A DNA stretch of 64,000 nt from RPQJ01 sp963846885 (GCA_963846885.1 CAWJXS010000020.1:477892-541891); one strand, 5' to 3'. Shown: positions 8,659 through 17,578, numbered from the stretch's first letter. Program-made: numbers and translations. Notes: generated by a model not told the origin, from the letters alone.

Positions 8659-9900
8659 ATGCTCGACCTGCAACCCGCGACAGGACCCAGACGTGAAAGC
8701 CACGGGCGCTTCGGCCTCGCGCTCGCGGGCGGCGGCCCGCTGGGCGCGTTCTATGAAGTCGGCTGCCTGCACGCAATCGAGGAAGCGTTCGACGGCTTCC
8801 GCCTGACGGAACTCGAGATGTACGTCGGCGTGAGTTCGGGCTCGATGATCGCAGCCGCGCTTGCCAACGGCTTCGACACAGCCGACATGGGCCTCGTCTT
8901 CATTCACAACGCGTCGAACGAGATGCAGTTCTCGCCCGCGCTGTTCCTGATGCCGGCGGTGCGCGAATACGCCAAGCGCCTCGCTGGCGCGCCCGGCCTC
9001 CTCGCCGGCATCGCCCGCGAGTACCTGCGCGACCCAGGCATGAACTGGGCAGAGATGATCGATCCGCTCGGGCGGCTGCTGCCGACGGGCATCTGCGACA
9101 ACAAGCCGCTCGAACGCGTCATGGCCCAGCTGCTGTCGAGCGATGGGCGCACCAACGACTTCCGCCAGCTCGTGCCGCGCCTGTACGTCGTGGCGTCGGA
9201 GCTGAACACCGGACACTCGGTGCGATTCGGCGAGCCGGGGCTCGATCACGTGCCGATCTCGCGCGCGATCCAGGCGAGCACCGCCCTGCCCGGCCTGTAC
9301 CCGCCCGTCGCGATCGACGGTCACGTCTACGCTGACGGCGCGCTGTTGCGCACGATGAATGCATCGGTCCTGCTCGATGCCGGGGCGGATTTCGTCATCT
9401 GCGTGAACCCGCTGGTGGCCTTCGACGCATCCAGCGCGCCACGCCCGCCGGACGGCTTTCCGCCGGCCGCGCATGACCTGACTCACGGTGGACTGCCGGT
9501 CGTGCTCAGCCAGACGTTCCGCTCGCTGATCCAGTCGCGCATGCAGGCGGGAATGAAGGGCTACAAGCAACGCTACCCCCGCGCAGACGTCCTGCTGTTC
9601 GAGCCCGACCGCGGCGACGAACGCCTGTTCTTCCAGAACGTGTTTCGCTACGCGGACCGTCGCCGGCTGGCTGAGCATGCGTACCAGCGCACCCGCGGCG
9701 ATCTGCTGCGGCAGGCCGACGGGTTGGAAGCCCTGCTGCGGCGCCACGGCATCAAGCTCCGGCGCGACGTGCTCGAGGATCCGCGACGTACGTTCCTGCA
9801 GGCAATCCAGGAACGGAAGCGGCGCGAGTATCCCGTCACCGGCGCGCTGCACCGCACGCTCGACGCGCTCGAAGCGGGCCTCGCGGGCGGGCGGGCCTGA
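8659..9900 (+). CDS. patatin-like phospholipase family protein
   Basis: A 413-residue serine lipase homologue. It has the glycine-rich oxyanion motif LALAGGGPLGAFYEVG (about residues 17-32), the nucleophile elbow GVSSGS (Ser near residue 58) and the DGALLRT segment carrying the second member of the Ser-Asp dyad (about residue 225). Patatins hydrolyse acyl ester bonds in phospholipids or neutral lipids. A GGAGG ribosome binding site lies about eight bases before the ATG. It follows the phasin-like gene and precedes two uncharacterised genes with almost no spacing (4 bases, then a 4-base overlap), so these genes probably form one operon. Confidence 0.85.
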   Translation: MLDLQPATGPRRESHGRFGLALAGGGPLGAFYEVGCLHAIEEAFDGFRLTELEMYVGVSSGSMIAAALANGFDTADMGLVFIHNASNEMQFSPALFLMPAVREYAKRLAGAPGLLAGIAREYLRDPGMNWAEMIDPLGRLLPTGICDNKPLERVMAQLLSSDGRTNDFRQLVPRLYVVASELNTGHSVRFGEPGLDHVPISRAIQASTALPGLYPPVAIDGHVYADGALLRTMNASVLLDAGADFVICVNPLVAFDASSAPRPPDGFPPAAHDLTHGGLPVVLSQTFRSLIQSRMQAGMKGYKQRYPRADVLLFEPDRGDERLFFQNVFRYADRRRLAEHAYQRTRGDLLRQADGLEALLRRHGIKLRRDVLEDPRRTFLQAIQERKRREYPVTGALHRTLDALEAGLAGGRA

Positions 9901-9904
9901 CGCC

Positions 9905-10666
9905 TTGAAACTGCTCGGCATCGAGATCGGCGCTGCGCCGGAGGAGCGCGGCACGCTGGGCCGCCTGCTCGAGCAGAACCAGGCGCTGCGCGACGTCTTC
10001 GCGGGCGACCCCAAGTTGGCCCGCAAGCTGCAGCGCCTGCAGCAATGGCAGTCGCGCCGGCTGCTGCGCTCGCATGCCGACCTGCACGCCAACCCGCGCT
10101 ATCGACTCGCGGTCGAATTTTTCTTCAACGAGCTGTATGGCAAGGACGCGCGGCGCCGGGACTCCGACATGATCAAGGTGCAGCGGGCCATGGAACGCCT
10201 GCTGCCGCGAGAAGGACTGGAGGCGCTCTGCCTGGCGATCCAGCTCGAGACGCTGTCGCAGGAACTCGACGCGGAGGTGGCGCGTACGCTGCCGGAGGGC
10301 GGCATCACGGTCGAACGCTACGCGCAGGCATACCGTGCAGCGGGTCGTCGTGCCGATCGCGCGCGGCAGATCGCACTGACCAGCGAAATAGGCGAATATC
10401 TCGACGGCGTGGTCCGCAAGCCCATGGTGCGGACGCTGGTGCGACTCGCGCGCGGGCCGGCCCACGCGGCAGGATTCGGCTTGCTGCAGGAGTTCCTCGA
10501 ACGCGGCCTCGATGCGTTCGAAGCCATGCACGGCGCGCAGGAGTTCCTGGGCACGGTGCGCGCACGTGAACAGCGCGCGATGGAGCGGCTCATGGCGGGA
10601 GACGCCGACCCCTTCGATTTTTCGACGACCGCGGCTAAGGGCAAGCAGAGGGCAACGACGGGATGA
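9905..10666 (+). CDS. conserved hypothetical protein with FFxNELY motif
   Basis: A 253-residue, helix-rich, soluble protein. A striking conserved-looking core reads VEFFFNELYGKDARRRDSD (residues about 76-94), resembling a hypothetical family known for an FFLEELY motif; that assignment is from memory. The start is taken as the TTG at 9905, four bases after the lipase stop, since no ATG is suitably placed and coupling to the lipase gene is likely. It overlaps the next gene by ATGA. No catalytic residues are recognisable. Position within the phasin-lipase operon suggests a role linked to lipid granules. Confidence 0.65.
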   Translation: MKLLGIEIGAAPEERGTLGRLLEQNQALRDVFAGDPKLARKLQRLQQWQSRRLLRSHADLHANPRYRLAVEFFFNELYGKDARRRDSDMIKVQRAMERLLPREGLEALCLAIQLETLSQELDAEVARTLPEGGITVERYAQAYRAAGRRADRARQIALTSEIGEYLDGVVRKPMVRTLVRLARGPAHAAGFGLLQEFLERGLDAFEAMHGAQEFLGTVRAREQRAMERLMAGDADPFDFSTTAAKGKQRATTG

Positions 10667-11349
10667 GCGCAAGTGGCCGGACGCCAACTCGAGCAGGCCG
10701 CAAGAAGGCCGCGCGCAAGCCGCCGCCCCATTGGCGCAAGTTCCTGACCCAGGCTGAACTCGAATTGCCGCCGCCGACCGCAGGCTCCACCTACGAGGCC
10801 AGCGCGGATGCCACTGGCGAGTTCGAGTACGTGCCCGGGTTCGAGGCTGCGTGGTGGCAGTCGAAAGCGTTCGTGCTCGCGCTGGCTGCAGCCTGTGCGG
10901 TGCTCGGGGTAGCGGCCGCGGTCTCGCTGTGGAGCGCGGCGCAGGATCGCGCGGCCGCACGCTCGGCAGCTCAACGTGAACAGCAGCTGACCCTGCGCGC
11001 GATCAACAGCGTGCGCGCGCTGCGCATCACCCCGAACCCCCGCAGCTGGTCCGCCGCGCCCGACGCGACGATCGCGTGGCCCGAGCCGCCGCAGTTGCTC
11101 GAGTTGCACCTGCCGGTCGGCTACGCCGAATTCCTGACATTCGCCGTGATCATGGACAAGGTGGATCACGGCCGCGTGCTGATGGTCGAACGGATCGCGC
11201 CCGATTCGAACAAGGAGCTGCTGCTGTCGGTGAACAGTTCGGCGCTCGGGCCCGGCGAGTACCGGCTGCGCCTGCAGGGCTACACGTGGCGCGGTGAGCG
11301 CATCGACGTGGGCTGGGTGCGGCTCAAGGTAGCTGCGCCCAACCCGTGA
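10663..11349 (+). CDS. hypothetical single-pass membrane protein with periplasmic beta domain
   Basis: A 228-residue protein: a basic Lys/Arg/Pro-rich cytoplasmic N-terminus (residues 1-25), a transmembrane helix at about residues 67-92 (AFVLALAAACAVLGVAAAV), a short helical linker, and a C-terminal domain rich in beta strands (LLELHLPVGYAEFLTFAVI, then YRLRLQGYTWRGERIDVGWV). The layout recalls anti-sigma-factor or adaptor proteins, but I see no defining motif. It is coupled to the previous gene by a 4-base ATGA overlap and ends the operon; a large inverted repeat follows 7 bases after its stop. Confidence 0.6.
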   Translation: MSASGRTPTRAGRKKAARKPPPHWRKFLTQAELELPPPTAGSTYEASADATGEFEYVPGFEAAWWQSKAFVLALAAACAVLGVAAAVSLWSAAQDRAAARSAAQREQQLTLRAINSVRALRITPNPRSWSAAPDATIAWPEPPQLLELHLPVGYAEFLTFAVIMDKVDHGRVLMVERIAPDSNKELLLSVNSSALGPGEYRLRLQGYTWRGERIDVGWVRLKVAAPNP

Positions 11350-11504
11350 CCGACCAGGGAAGCTCTGCACAGGTCCGCAAGTGACGCGTTGCGTGCGCTC
11401 GATCCGGTGCCTGTCACCGAGCACTCAAGGTCAGCCGCGCCGGTTTCCAATTCGGCACCGCGCGTCGAACACGCGAGGGCGACGCAGTCGCTGGCGCGTC
11501 CGAC

Positions 11505-11560
11505 CCGGGACCGTTCCCCGAGCTTGGAAAGGCAGACACGCGCTCTGGGAACGGTCCCGG
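11505..11560 (+). repeat. 28-nt-core hairpin element, copy A2
   Basis: Arms CCGGGACCGTTCCC (11505-11518) and GGGAACGGTCCCGG (11547-11560) are perfectly complementary over 14 bases. Between them lies a 28-base core (11519-11546) that begins CGAGCTTGGAAAGG and ends CACGCGCTCT, with an inner GAGC/GCTC pairing. The same core, in one or the other orientation, occurs at 11624-11651, 38451-38478 and 38772-38799, each time with different arms. Confidence 0.9.
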
Positions 11561-11600
11561 ATCGGACGCTTGCGACCTGCCAGCCTGCGACGCTGCCAGA

Positions 11601-11674
11601 GCGCTCGATCCGGTGCCTGTCACAGAGCGCGTGTCTGCCTTTCCAAGCTCGGTGACAGGCACCGGATCGAGCGC
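11601..11674 (-). repeat. 28-nt-core hairpin element, copy A3
   Basis: The arms at 11601-11623 and 11652-11674 are complementary over 23 bases and carry the CCGGTGCCTGTCAC / GTGACAGGCACCGG sequence. The 28-base interior (11624-11651) is the exact reverse complement of the core of copy A2. An isolated left-type arm plus the first core bases also occurs at 11396-11422. Confidence 0.9.
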
Positions 11675-11711
11675 ACGCAACGCGTCACTTGCGGACCTGT
11701 GCAGAGCTTCC

Positions 11712-14204
11712 CTAGTTGTCGGCGCGCAGCGCCTGCATGGGCGGATGCGATACCACCGAGCGCGCCGCGAGAATGCCCGCCACGCCCACCAGCAGCGCGC
11801 CGCCCCCGACACCGACGAGCCACACCCAGGGGTTGGGGGCAAACTGCAGGTCGAACACGCGGGTGGCCAGCAGGTAGCCAACACCGGTCGCGCCCGCGGC
11901 AGCCAGCAAGCCGGCGAGCGCGCCGAGCACGATGAACTCCGCCGCCACGCCCTGGAACACCACGCTGCGCGTGGCGCCCAGCGTGCGCAGCATCGCGCTT
12001 TCGTAGCGTCTTTCCTCGCGGGAGGCCTGCACGGCGGCGAGCAGGACCATCACGCCGGCCGCGAGCGTAAACAGGAAGACATACTGCACCGCCAGGCTCG
12101 CCTTGTTCATCACGTCGCGCACCTGCGCGAGCAGGGCCTCGATGTCGATGATCGTGACCTCCGGGAACTGGCGCACGAGGTCGACCAGCACCGGCCGCTG
12201 TTGCGATTCGACGTGCACGCTGGTGATCAGCGTGCCGGTTGCGTTCTCGAGCGCCCCCGGCGAGAACACGACGAAGAAGTTCGGTTTGAACGTGTCCCAG
12301 CGCACCGAGCGCAGGCTGGTGATGCGGCCAGCGACAGCTTCGCCCGCGACGTCGTAGGTCAGCGTGTCGCCGAGTTTCAGGCCGAGCCGCTCGGCGTACT
12401 CGATCTCTACCGAGATCTCGGGCTCACCCGAATGCTGTGCACGCCACCACTGCCCTGCTTCGATCTTGTTGCCCTCTGCCAGCTCGGCGGCCCAGCTCAG
12501 GTTCGCCTCGCGCTCGACGAACTCGTTGGCGCGATCGCCCTCGAAGGTGATGCGCTCTACGGGTACGGCGTTGATGGCCGTCAGCCGGGCACGCAGCATC
12601 GGCACCAGCTCGGTAGCCGGCAGGCCTGCACTGGCGAAAAAGCCCTGCACGGCGGCCCCCTCGTCGGGGCGGATGTTGATCATGAAGTAGTTGGGGGCAT
12701 CGACGGGCAGGCTGCGCTGCCAGTCGCGCAGCAGGTCGTCGCGCACGAGACCGAGCAGCAGCAGCACCATGAAGCCCAGGCCGAACGCGACGATCTGCAC
12801 GATGCTGTCGCGGCCGCGGCGCGCGATGTTGGCGAGCCCGTACCGCCACGCCACGCCGACGCCGCTGCGAAATGGCGCCAGCGCCCGGACCAGCAGCCAG
12901 CCGGCCACGGCAAGCAGCAGGAACGTGGCGCCGAGGCCGCCGGCAACATAGCCGACCAGCGTCGGATCGCGCACGATCCAGTAGAGCAATGCGAGCACGG
13001 CGCCGATCGCGAGCCCATAGACCACGGAGTAACGCAGGGGTGGCGGCTCGAGGTCACGGCGCAGCACTCGCGCGGGCGGCACGCGCTTCAGGCGCAGCAA
13101 CGGCGGCAGCGCGAAGCCGACCAGCACGACCACGGCGGTCACGATGCCCAGCACGAACGCATCGGCGGACGGTGGCGGCAGGTCGCCACGCAGCAGGTCG
13201 CGCAGCAGCCACGCGATGCCCGCTTGCGCGACGTAGCCGATGGCCGTGCCGATGACGGAGGTGACGACTGCGATCACCACCAGCTGCAGCAGCGTCTGCG
13301 CCAGCACGAAACGCTGCGGTGCCCCCATGCATTTCATGAGCGCCACGGTATCGAGATGGCGACGCGCATAGCGCTGCGCCGCCATCGCGACCGCGATCGC
13401 TGCGAGCAGCACGCTCACCAGACTGGACAGGGAGAGGAAGCGGCCGGCGCGATCGGCCGAAGCACGAATCTGCGGGCTCGCGTCGGCGATCGACTGCACC
13501 CGCTCGCCGCGCGCCTTGCGCGCATCCAGCCACTCGCGAAATTCGTCGATCGGACCGGGCTGCCCGGCAAACAGCATTGCTCGACTCACGCGGCTGCCTG
13601 GTTGCACCAGCTGGGTGGCCGGCAGGTCAGCGCGGTTGATCATCAGCGTGGCGGACAGGTCGGCGAAGCCGCCGCCCTGGTCGGGGCGATAATCGAGCAC
13701 GCGCGTGACGCGGACCTCTGCGGCGCCCACGGTCAGCGACGAGCCCACCGTCGCGCCCAGTTTCGCCAGCAGGCGTGAATCAGCCCAGGCTTCGCCGGGG
13801 GCCGGGATGTCGTCGGTGACGACCCCGGTGCCGAACGGTGCATCGGTCGTTTTCAACCGGCCGCGCAGCGGATAGCCGTCGCCCACCGCGCGCAGCGCAA
13901 TCAGCGACGACTCCTGCCCTGCGAACACCACGCTCGGCATCGATTCGATGCGGGCCACGCGCAACCCGCGCCGTGTCGCCTCGGTTGCGTACTCTTCGCT
14001 GATCGGGCGGGCCGACTGCAGGCGCAGGTCGGCAGCCAGCACTTCGCCGGCCTGCCGCTCGACGGCGAGACCGATGCGGCTCGTGAAGAAACCGACGGCC
14101 GTAAGCGCAGCGACTGCGACCAGCAGGGCGAGCACGAGCACGGCGAGCTCGCCGGATTTCAGGTCGCGCAGAAGATTACGCAGGGCAAACGCGAGCGACG
14201 GCAT
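11712..14204 (-). CDS. ybbP: FtsX-family ABC transporter permease (YbbP type)
   Basis: About 830 residues with an N-terminal transmembrane helix (ELAVLVLALLVAVAALTAVGFF), a large periplasmic domain, and further clusters of helices in the middle and at the C-terminus (MVLLAAVQASREERRYESAMLRTLGATRSVV), which is the duplicated FtsX/MacB-type architecture. In E. coli the homologue pairs with the YbbA ATPase in envelope lipid or esterase-related export. The ATPase gene lies directly upstream. I prefer the ATG at 14204 because MPSLAFALRNLLRD looks like a natural N-terminus; a GTG at 14216 is also in frame. The stop codon lies inside the inverted repeat downstream. Confidence 0.87.
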   Translation of the reverse strand: MPSLAFALRNLLRDLKSGELAVLVLALLVAVAALTAVGFFTSRIGLAVERQAGEVLAADLRLQSARPISEEYATEATRRGLRVARIESMPSVVFAGQESSLIALRAVGDGYPLRGRLKTTDAPFGTGVVTDDIPAPGEAWADSRLLAKLGATVGSSLTVGAAEVRVTRVLDYRPDQGGGFADLSATLMINRADLPATQLVQPGSRVSRAMLFAGQPGPIDEFREWLDARKARGERVQSIADASPQIRASADRAGRFLSLSSLVSVLLAAIAVAMAAQRYARRHLDTVALMKCMGAPQRFVLAQTLLQLVVIAVVTSVIGTAIGYVAQAGIAWLLRDLLRGDLPPPSADAFVLGIVTAVVVLVGFALPPLLRLKRVPPARVLRRDLEPPPLRYSVVYGLAIGAVLALLYWIVRDPTLVGYVAGGLGATFLLLAVAGWLLVRALAPFRSGVGVAWRYGLANIARRGRDSIVQIVAFGLGFMVLLLLGLVRDDLLRDWQRSLPVDAPNYFMINIRPDEGAAVQGFFASAGLPATELVPMLRARLTAINAVPVERITFEGDRANEFVEREANLSWAAELAEGNKIEAGQWWRAQHSGEPEISVEIEYAERLGLKLGDTLTYDVAGEAVAGRITSLRSVRWDTFKPNFFVVFSPGALENATGTLITSVHVESQQRPVLVDLVRQFPEVTIIDIEALLAQVRDVMNKASLAVQYVFLFTLAAGVMVLLAAVQASREERRYESAMLRTLGATRSVVFQGVAAEFIVLGALAGLLAAAGATGVGYLLATRVFDLQFAPNPWVWLVGVGGGALLVGVAGILAARSVVSHPPMQALRADN

Positions 14205-14217
14205 GCTGTGCGGCACT

Positions 14218-14898
14218 TCAGCTGGCGACGACTCGGCCCGCCTCGAGCCGAATGACGCGATCGCAACGCTCGGCGAGGAGCCGATCGTGCGTCACCAGCA
14301 CGAGCGTGGTCTGCGTGGCGCGGTTCAGCCCGAACAGCAGGTCCATGATCTTCTCGCCCGTCGCGGCGTCGAGATTGCCCGTCGGCTCGTCGGCAAAGAG
14401 GACGTCGGGCTTGCCGACGAATGCGCGTGCGATGGCGACACGCTGCTGCTCGCCGCCGGACAGCTGGCGCGGGTAATGACCGACGCGCTCGGCGAGGCCC
14501 ACGCCGGCAAGAGCCTCCCGCGCCGCTTCTCGCGCATCGCGGCGCCGCGCGAGCTCGAGCGGCAGCATGACGTTCTCGAGCGCCGTGAGCGACGGCACCA
14601 GGTGGAACGACTGGAAGACGAAGCCGACGTGGCCGGCCCGCACGGCCGCGCGCCCGTCTTCATCGAGCTGCGTCAGGTCGTTGCCCGCGAGCGCAGCATG
14701 GCCGGAAGTGGGCTCGTCGAGACCGGCGAGCAGGGCGAGCAGCGTGGATTTGCCCGCGCCGGAGGCGCCGATGATCGCGACGGATTCGCCGCGCCTGATG
14801 GACAGCGTAACGTCTGACAGGATGGCCAGCGTTCCTTCGGGGCTGCTAACCTGCTTGCCGAGTCCATTCGCCGCCAGCACTACCGTCGTGTCGTCCAT
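14218..14898 (-). CDS. ybbA: ABC transporter ATP-binding protein (YbbA/LolD type)
   Basis: A 226-residue ATPase. The Walker A motif GASGAGKSTL, the signature LSGGEQQRVAIARAF, Walker B DVLFADEPTGNLD and the switch LVTHDR are all intact. Family members energise FtsX-type permeases; the matching permease gene follows with only about a dozen bases between. The start at 14898 (ATGGACGAC) is chosen because the domain begins right after it. It lies 11 bases beyond the putative GTG of the divergent tesA gene, so the two coding regions overlap at their 5' ends, an arrangement like the enterobacterial ybbA/tesA pair. Confidence 0.9.
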   Translation of the reverse strand: MDDTTVVLAANGLGKQVSSPEGTLAILSDVTLSIRRGESVAIIGASGAGKSTLLALLAGLDEPTSGHAALAGNDLTQLDEDGRAAVRAGHVGFVFQSFHLVPSLTALENVMLPLELARRRDAREAAREALAGVGLAERVGHYPRQLSGGEQQRVAIARAFVGKPDVLFADEPTGNLDAATGEKIMDLLFGLNRATQTTLVLVTHDRLLAERCDRVIRLEAGRVVAS

Positions 14899-15553
14899 CA
14901 AATCCCGTCCTGCGTTCATTGCCCTGAGATTCATCGCCTGCCTGCTGCTCGCCTGCGGCGCGCTTGCCGTTCGCGCGGCCGACGCACCGCCGGCCACTGC
15001 CCCCACCCTGCTGGTCCTGGGCGACAGCCTCAGCGCGGCGTACGGAATCAAGGTCGAGCAAGGCTGGGTGGCCCTGCTGCAGGCTCGGCTGCGCGCCAAA
15101 GGGTACGGTTACCGTGTCGTCAACGCCAGTTCGAGCGGCGAAACCACCGGCGGTGCACTGGCCCGGCTGCCCCGCATGCTGGCCCTGCATCGACCCGCCA
15201 TCGTCATCGTCGAACTGGGCGGCAACGACGGCCTGCGCGGCCTGCCGCTCGCCGACATCCGTCGCAACTTCACCGCCATCATCCGCACTTCGCAGCAGGC
15301 CGGGGCGAGGATTCTGCTGGTCGGGATGAAAATCCCGCCCAACTACGGTCCGTCCTACACGCGCGACTTCCACGCCCTGTTTGGCGAGCTGGCGCGGGAA
15401 TTCAAGCTGCCCAGCGTGCCCTTCCTGCTCGAGGACGTCGCCGCGGACGAAGAACTGTTCCAGGCCGACGGCATCCATCCCACCGCGGCGGCCCAGCCCT
15501 TGCTGCTGCGCGAAGTCTGGCCCCACCTCGAGCCCATGCTGCGGCGCCCCTGA
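14888..15553 (+). CDS. tesA: periplasmic acyl-CoA thioesterase I / arylesterase / lysophospholipase L1
   Basis: About 221 residues with a signal peptide (basic start, then FIACLLLACGALAVRAAD) and the SGNH-hydrolase blocks: GDSLSAAYGI (nucleophile Ser), GGNDGLRG, and DGIHPT with the Asp-His pair near the C-terminus. TesA hydrolyses acyl thioesters and esters in the periplasm. The GTG at 14888 is the only conventional start that keeps the signal peptide; it falls inside the coding region of the divergent ybbA. Divergent coupling with ybbA-ybbP is a conserved arrangement and supports the call. Confidence 0.88.
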   Translation: MSSIKSRPAFIALRFIACLLLACGALAVRAADAPPATAPTLLVLGDSLSAAYGIKVEQGWVALLQARLRAKGYGYRVVNASSSGETTGGALARLPRMLALHRPAIVIVELGGNDGLRGLPLADIRRNFTAIIRTSQQAGARILLVGMKIPPNYGPSYTRDFHALFGELAREFKLPSVPFLLEDVAADEELFQADGIHPTAAAQPLLLREVWPHLEPMLRRP

Positions 15554-15667
15554 GCCTATCGATTTGTGCGGATGGGGGGCCGGTGTTTTTAGGTCCCCGC
15601 GCTGCTATATAGAGACGATGACTTACACCGCGGTGCCGACCGCGGACCTACCAGTGGGGCAAGCGTC

Positions 15668-17578
15668 TTGGACAAGATCTGGCTGCAGCATTACCCGCCC
15701 GGCGTGCCGGCTGAAATCAACCCGGCTGAGTACCCGTCGCTGTTGCACTTGATAGGTCAATCGATCCACAAGTACCGCGACCGCCCGTGCTTCACCTGCA
15801 TGGACCGCACCCTGACCTATGGCGATCTCGACGTGCTTGCCGGCCGGTTCGCCGCCTACCTGCAGCGCGTGGCGCGCCTGCGCAAGGGCGACCGCATCGC
15901 GATCATGCTGCCGAACGTGCTGCAGTACCCGATCGCGATCCTCGGTGCGTTCCGGGCGGGCCTCACCGTCGTCAACGTCAATCCCCTGTACACGCCGCGC
16001 GAGCTGCAGCATCAGCTGCATGATTCCGGCGCGCGGGCGATCCTGATCCTGGAGAACTTCGCCCATACGCTGGAGGCGGTGCGGGACGACGTGCAGCTCG
16101 ATACGGTGATCGTGACCGGCGTGGGCGACCTGCTGGGATTTCCGCGCTCCGCCGTCGTCAACTTCGCGCTGCGCCACGTCAAGAAGCAGGTGCCGGACTA
16201 CAGCCTGCCGGGCTCCGTCCGCTTCAAGGAGGCGCTGAACCAGGGCCGGTACGAGAACCTCGATCCCATCGACCTCGGACACGAGGACATCGCGTTCCTG
16301 CAGTACACAGGCGGCACCACGGGCGTGTCCAAGGGCGCCGTGCTCACGCATCGCAACCTCGTCGCGAACGTGCTGCAGTCGGAAGCGTGGATCAAGCCCA
16401 GCCTGCGCGCGGACGAGGCGCTGGTCGCGATCACGGCGCTGCCGCTGTATCACATCTTCGCGCTCACGGCGAACAGCCTCACCATGCTCAAGCTCGGCGC
16501 GCACAACGTGATGATCCCGAACCCGCGCGACTTCGGCGGCTTCGTGCGCGAACTCGCGCGCCACCGCTTCTCGTTCTTCGCCGGCGTGAACACGTTGTTC
16601 AACGCGCTGTTGCATACCCCCGGTTTCGACAGCATCGATTTCAGCGGGCTGCGCGTGAGCCTGGGTGGCGGCATGGCGGTGCAGAAGGCCGTGGCCGAGC
16701 GCTGGAAAGAAGTGACTGGCAACGTGCTGACGCAGGCGTGGGGGCTGACGGAGACCTCACCGGCCGCCTGCATCAATCGACCCGGCGACGATTTCAACGG
16801 CTCGATCGGCTTGCCGATTTCGTCCACGGTGATCACGATTCGTGACGACGACGGTAACGTGCTGCCGCTGGGCCAGTCGGGCGAGATCTGCGTCGAAGGT
16901 CCGCAGGTGATGCGCGGTTACTGGAATCGTCCCGACGAGACCGCCAAGGTCATGCTGCCCGGGCAGGTGCTGCGCACCGGCGACATCGGCTACATCGACC
17001 CGCAGGGCTTCGTGTTCATCGAGGACCGCAAGAAGGACATGATCCTGGTGTCGGGTTTCAACGTGTACCCGAACGAAGTCGAAGGCGTCGCAGTCATGCA
17101 TCCCGGCGTGCTGGAAGTGGCGGCCGTCGCGCAGCCTGACGAGCGAGCGGGTGAAGTCGTGGCGCTGTTCGTCGTGCGCAAGGACGCGTCACTGACGGAA
17201 GAGCAGCTGATCGAGCACTGTCGCACGCAGTTGACCGGCTACAAGGTGCCGAAACGCGTGTATTTCCGCGACGAACTGCCGAAGACCAACGTCGGCAAGA
17301 TCCTGCGGCGCGAACTCAAGGACTCGCTGAAACCACGCCGCGAGCCGCCGGCCGGCAGCTCCGGAGGCAGTCGCGGCGCATCACTGAGGCTGACACCCCG
17401 TCAGTCCGTGGCTGCCGCGGACCACGGCCACGGCATTTCTCCCGCCGTCGACGTTCGCTTCGCTCCGGCTCGCGCCGCGAGCGGGTTGCGCTGTCTCTTG
17501 TGTTCGGTTCCGAACAGAACAGCCGACCGCGGGTCGTTAGCGTATGGCGATGAAGCTGGAGGAAGAAATCTTCAATGA
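15668..17578 (+). CDS. fadD: long-chain fatty acid-CoA ligase, C-terminus extended by a probable frame break
   Basis: An AMP-forming acyl-CoA synthetase that activates fatty acids for beta-oxidation or, here, for the nearby acyl reductase. It aligns closely, from memory, with E. coli FadD from the first residue (DKIWLQHYPPGVPAEINP), which supports the TTG start at 15668. The AMP motif YTGGTTGVSKGA, GLTETSPA, TGDIGYIDPQGF and the terminal KTNVGKILRREL are present. FadD normally ends a few residues after KILRREL; here about 80 unrelated, low-complexity residues follow. A TGA at 17328-17330 lies one base out of frame, giving an expected 553-residue product, so the extension probably results from a +1 indel. 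Confidence 0.87.
   Translation: MDKIWLQHYPPGVPAEINPAEYPSLLHLIGQSIHKYRDRPCFTCMDRTLTYGDLDVLAGRFAAYLQRVARLRKGDRIAIMLPNVLQYPIAILGAFRAGLTVVNVNPLYTPRELQHQLHDSGARAILILENFAHTLEAVRDDVQLDTVIVTGVGDLLGFPRSAVVNFALRHVKKQVPDYSLPGSVRFKEALNQGRYENLDPIDLGHEDIAFLQYTGGTTGVSKGAVLTHRNLVANVLQSEAWIKPSLRADEALVAITALPLYHIFALTANSLTMLKLGAHNVMIPNPRDFGGFVRELARHRFSFFAGVNTLFNALLHTPGFDSIDFSGLRVSLGGGMAVQKAVAERWKEVTGNVLTQAWGLTETSPAACINRPGDDFNGSIGLPISSTVITIRDDDGNVLPLGQSGEICVEGPQVMRGYWNRPDETAKVMLPGQVLRTGDIGYIDPQGFVFIEDRKKDMILVSGFNVYPNEVEGVAVMHPGVLEVAAVAQPDERAGEVVALFVVRKDASLTEEQLIEHCRTQLTGYKVPKRVYFRDELPKTNVGKILRRELKDSLKPRREPPAGSSGGSRGASLRLTPRQSVAAADHGHGISPAVDVRFAPARAASGLRCLLCSVPNRTADRGSLAYGDEAGGRNLQ

Larger units (their letters stand above)
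11356..11713. repeat. 67-bp perfect inverted repeat enclosing hairpin elements
   Basis: The left arm 11356-11422 and right arm 11647-11713 are exact reverse complements over 67 bases, separated by 224 bases. The left arm starts 7 bases after the stop of the plus-strand operon, and the right arm runs into the stop codon (11712-11714) of the convergent permease gene. Its right part is also part of the hairpin element at 11601-11674. It fills the whole 362-base spacer and may act as a bidirectional transcription barrier. Confidence 0.9.

Noticed and set aside
8485..10092. Long open frame on the minus strand opposite the patatin-like gene
   Set aside because: It is the antisense of a well-supported gene; the product is Arg/Ala/His-rich and has no motif, typical of shadow frames in high G+C DNA. 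The same holds for 691-1716, 17316-19424, 28907-31018, 38502-40262 and 62330-63895.
15583..15611. Promoter for fadD with TATATA at 15606-15611
   Set aside because: No acceptable -35 hexamer at 16-18 bases upstream; left out as unsupported.
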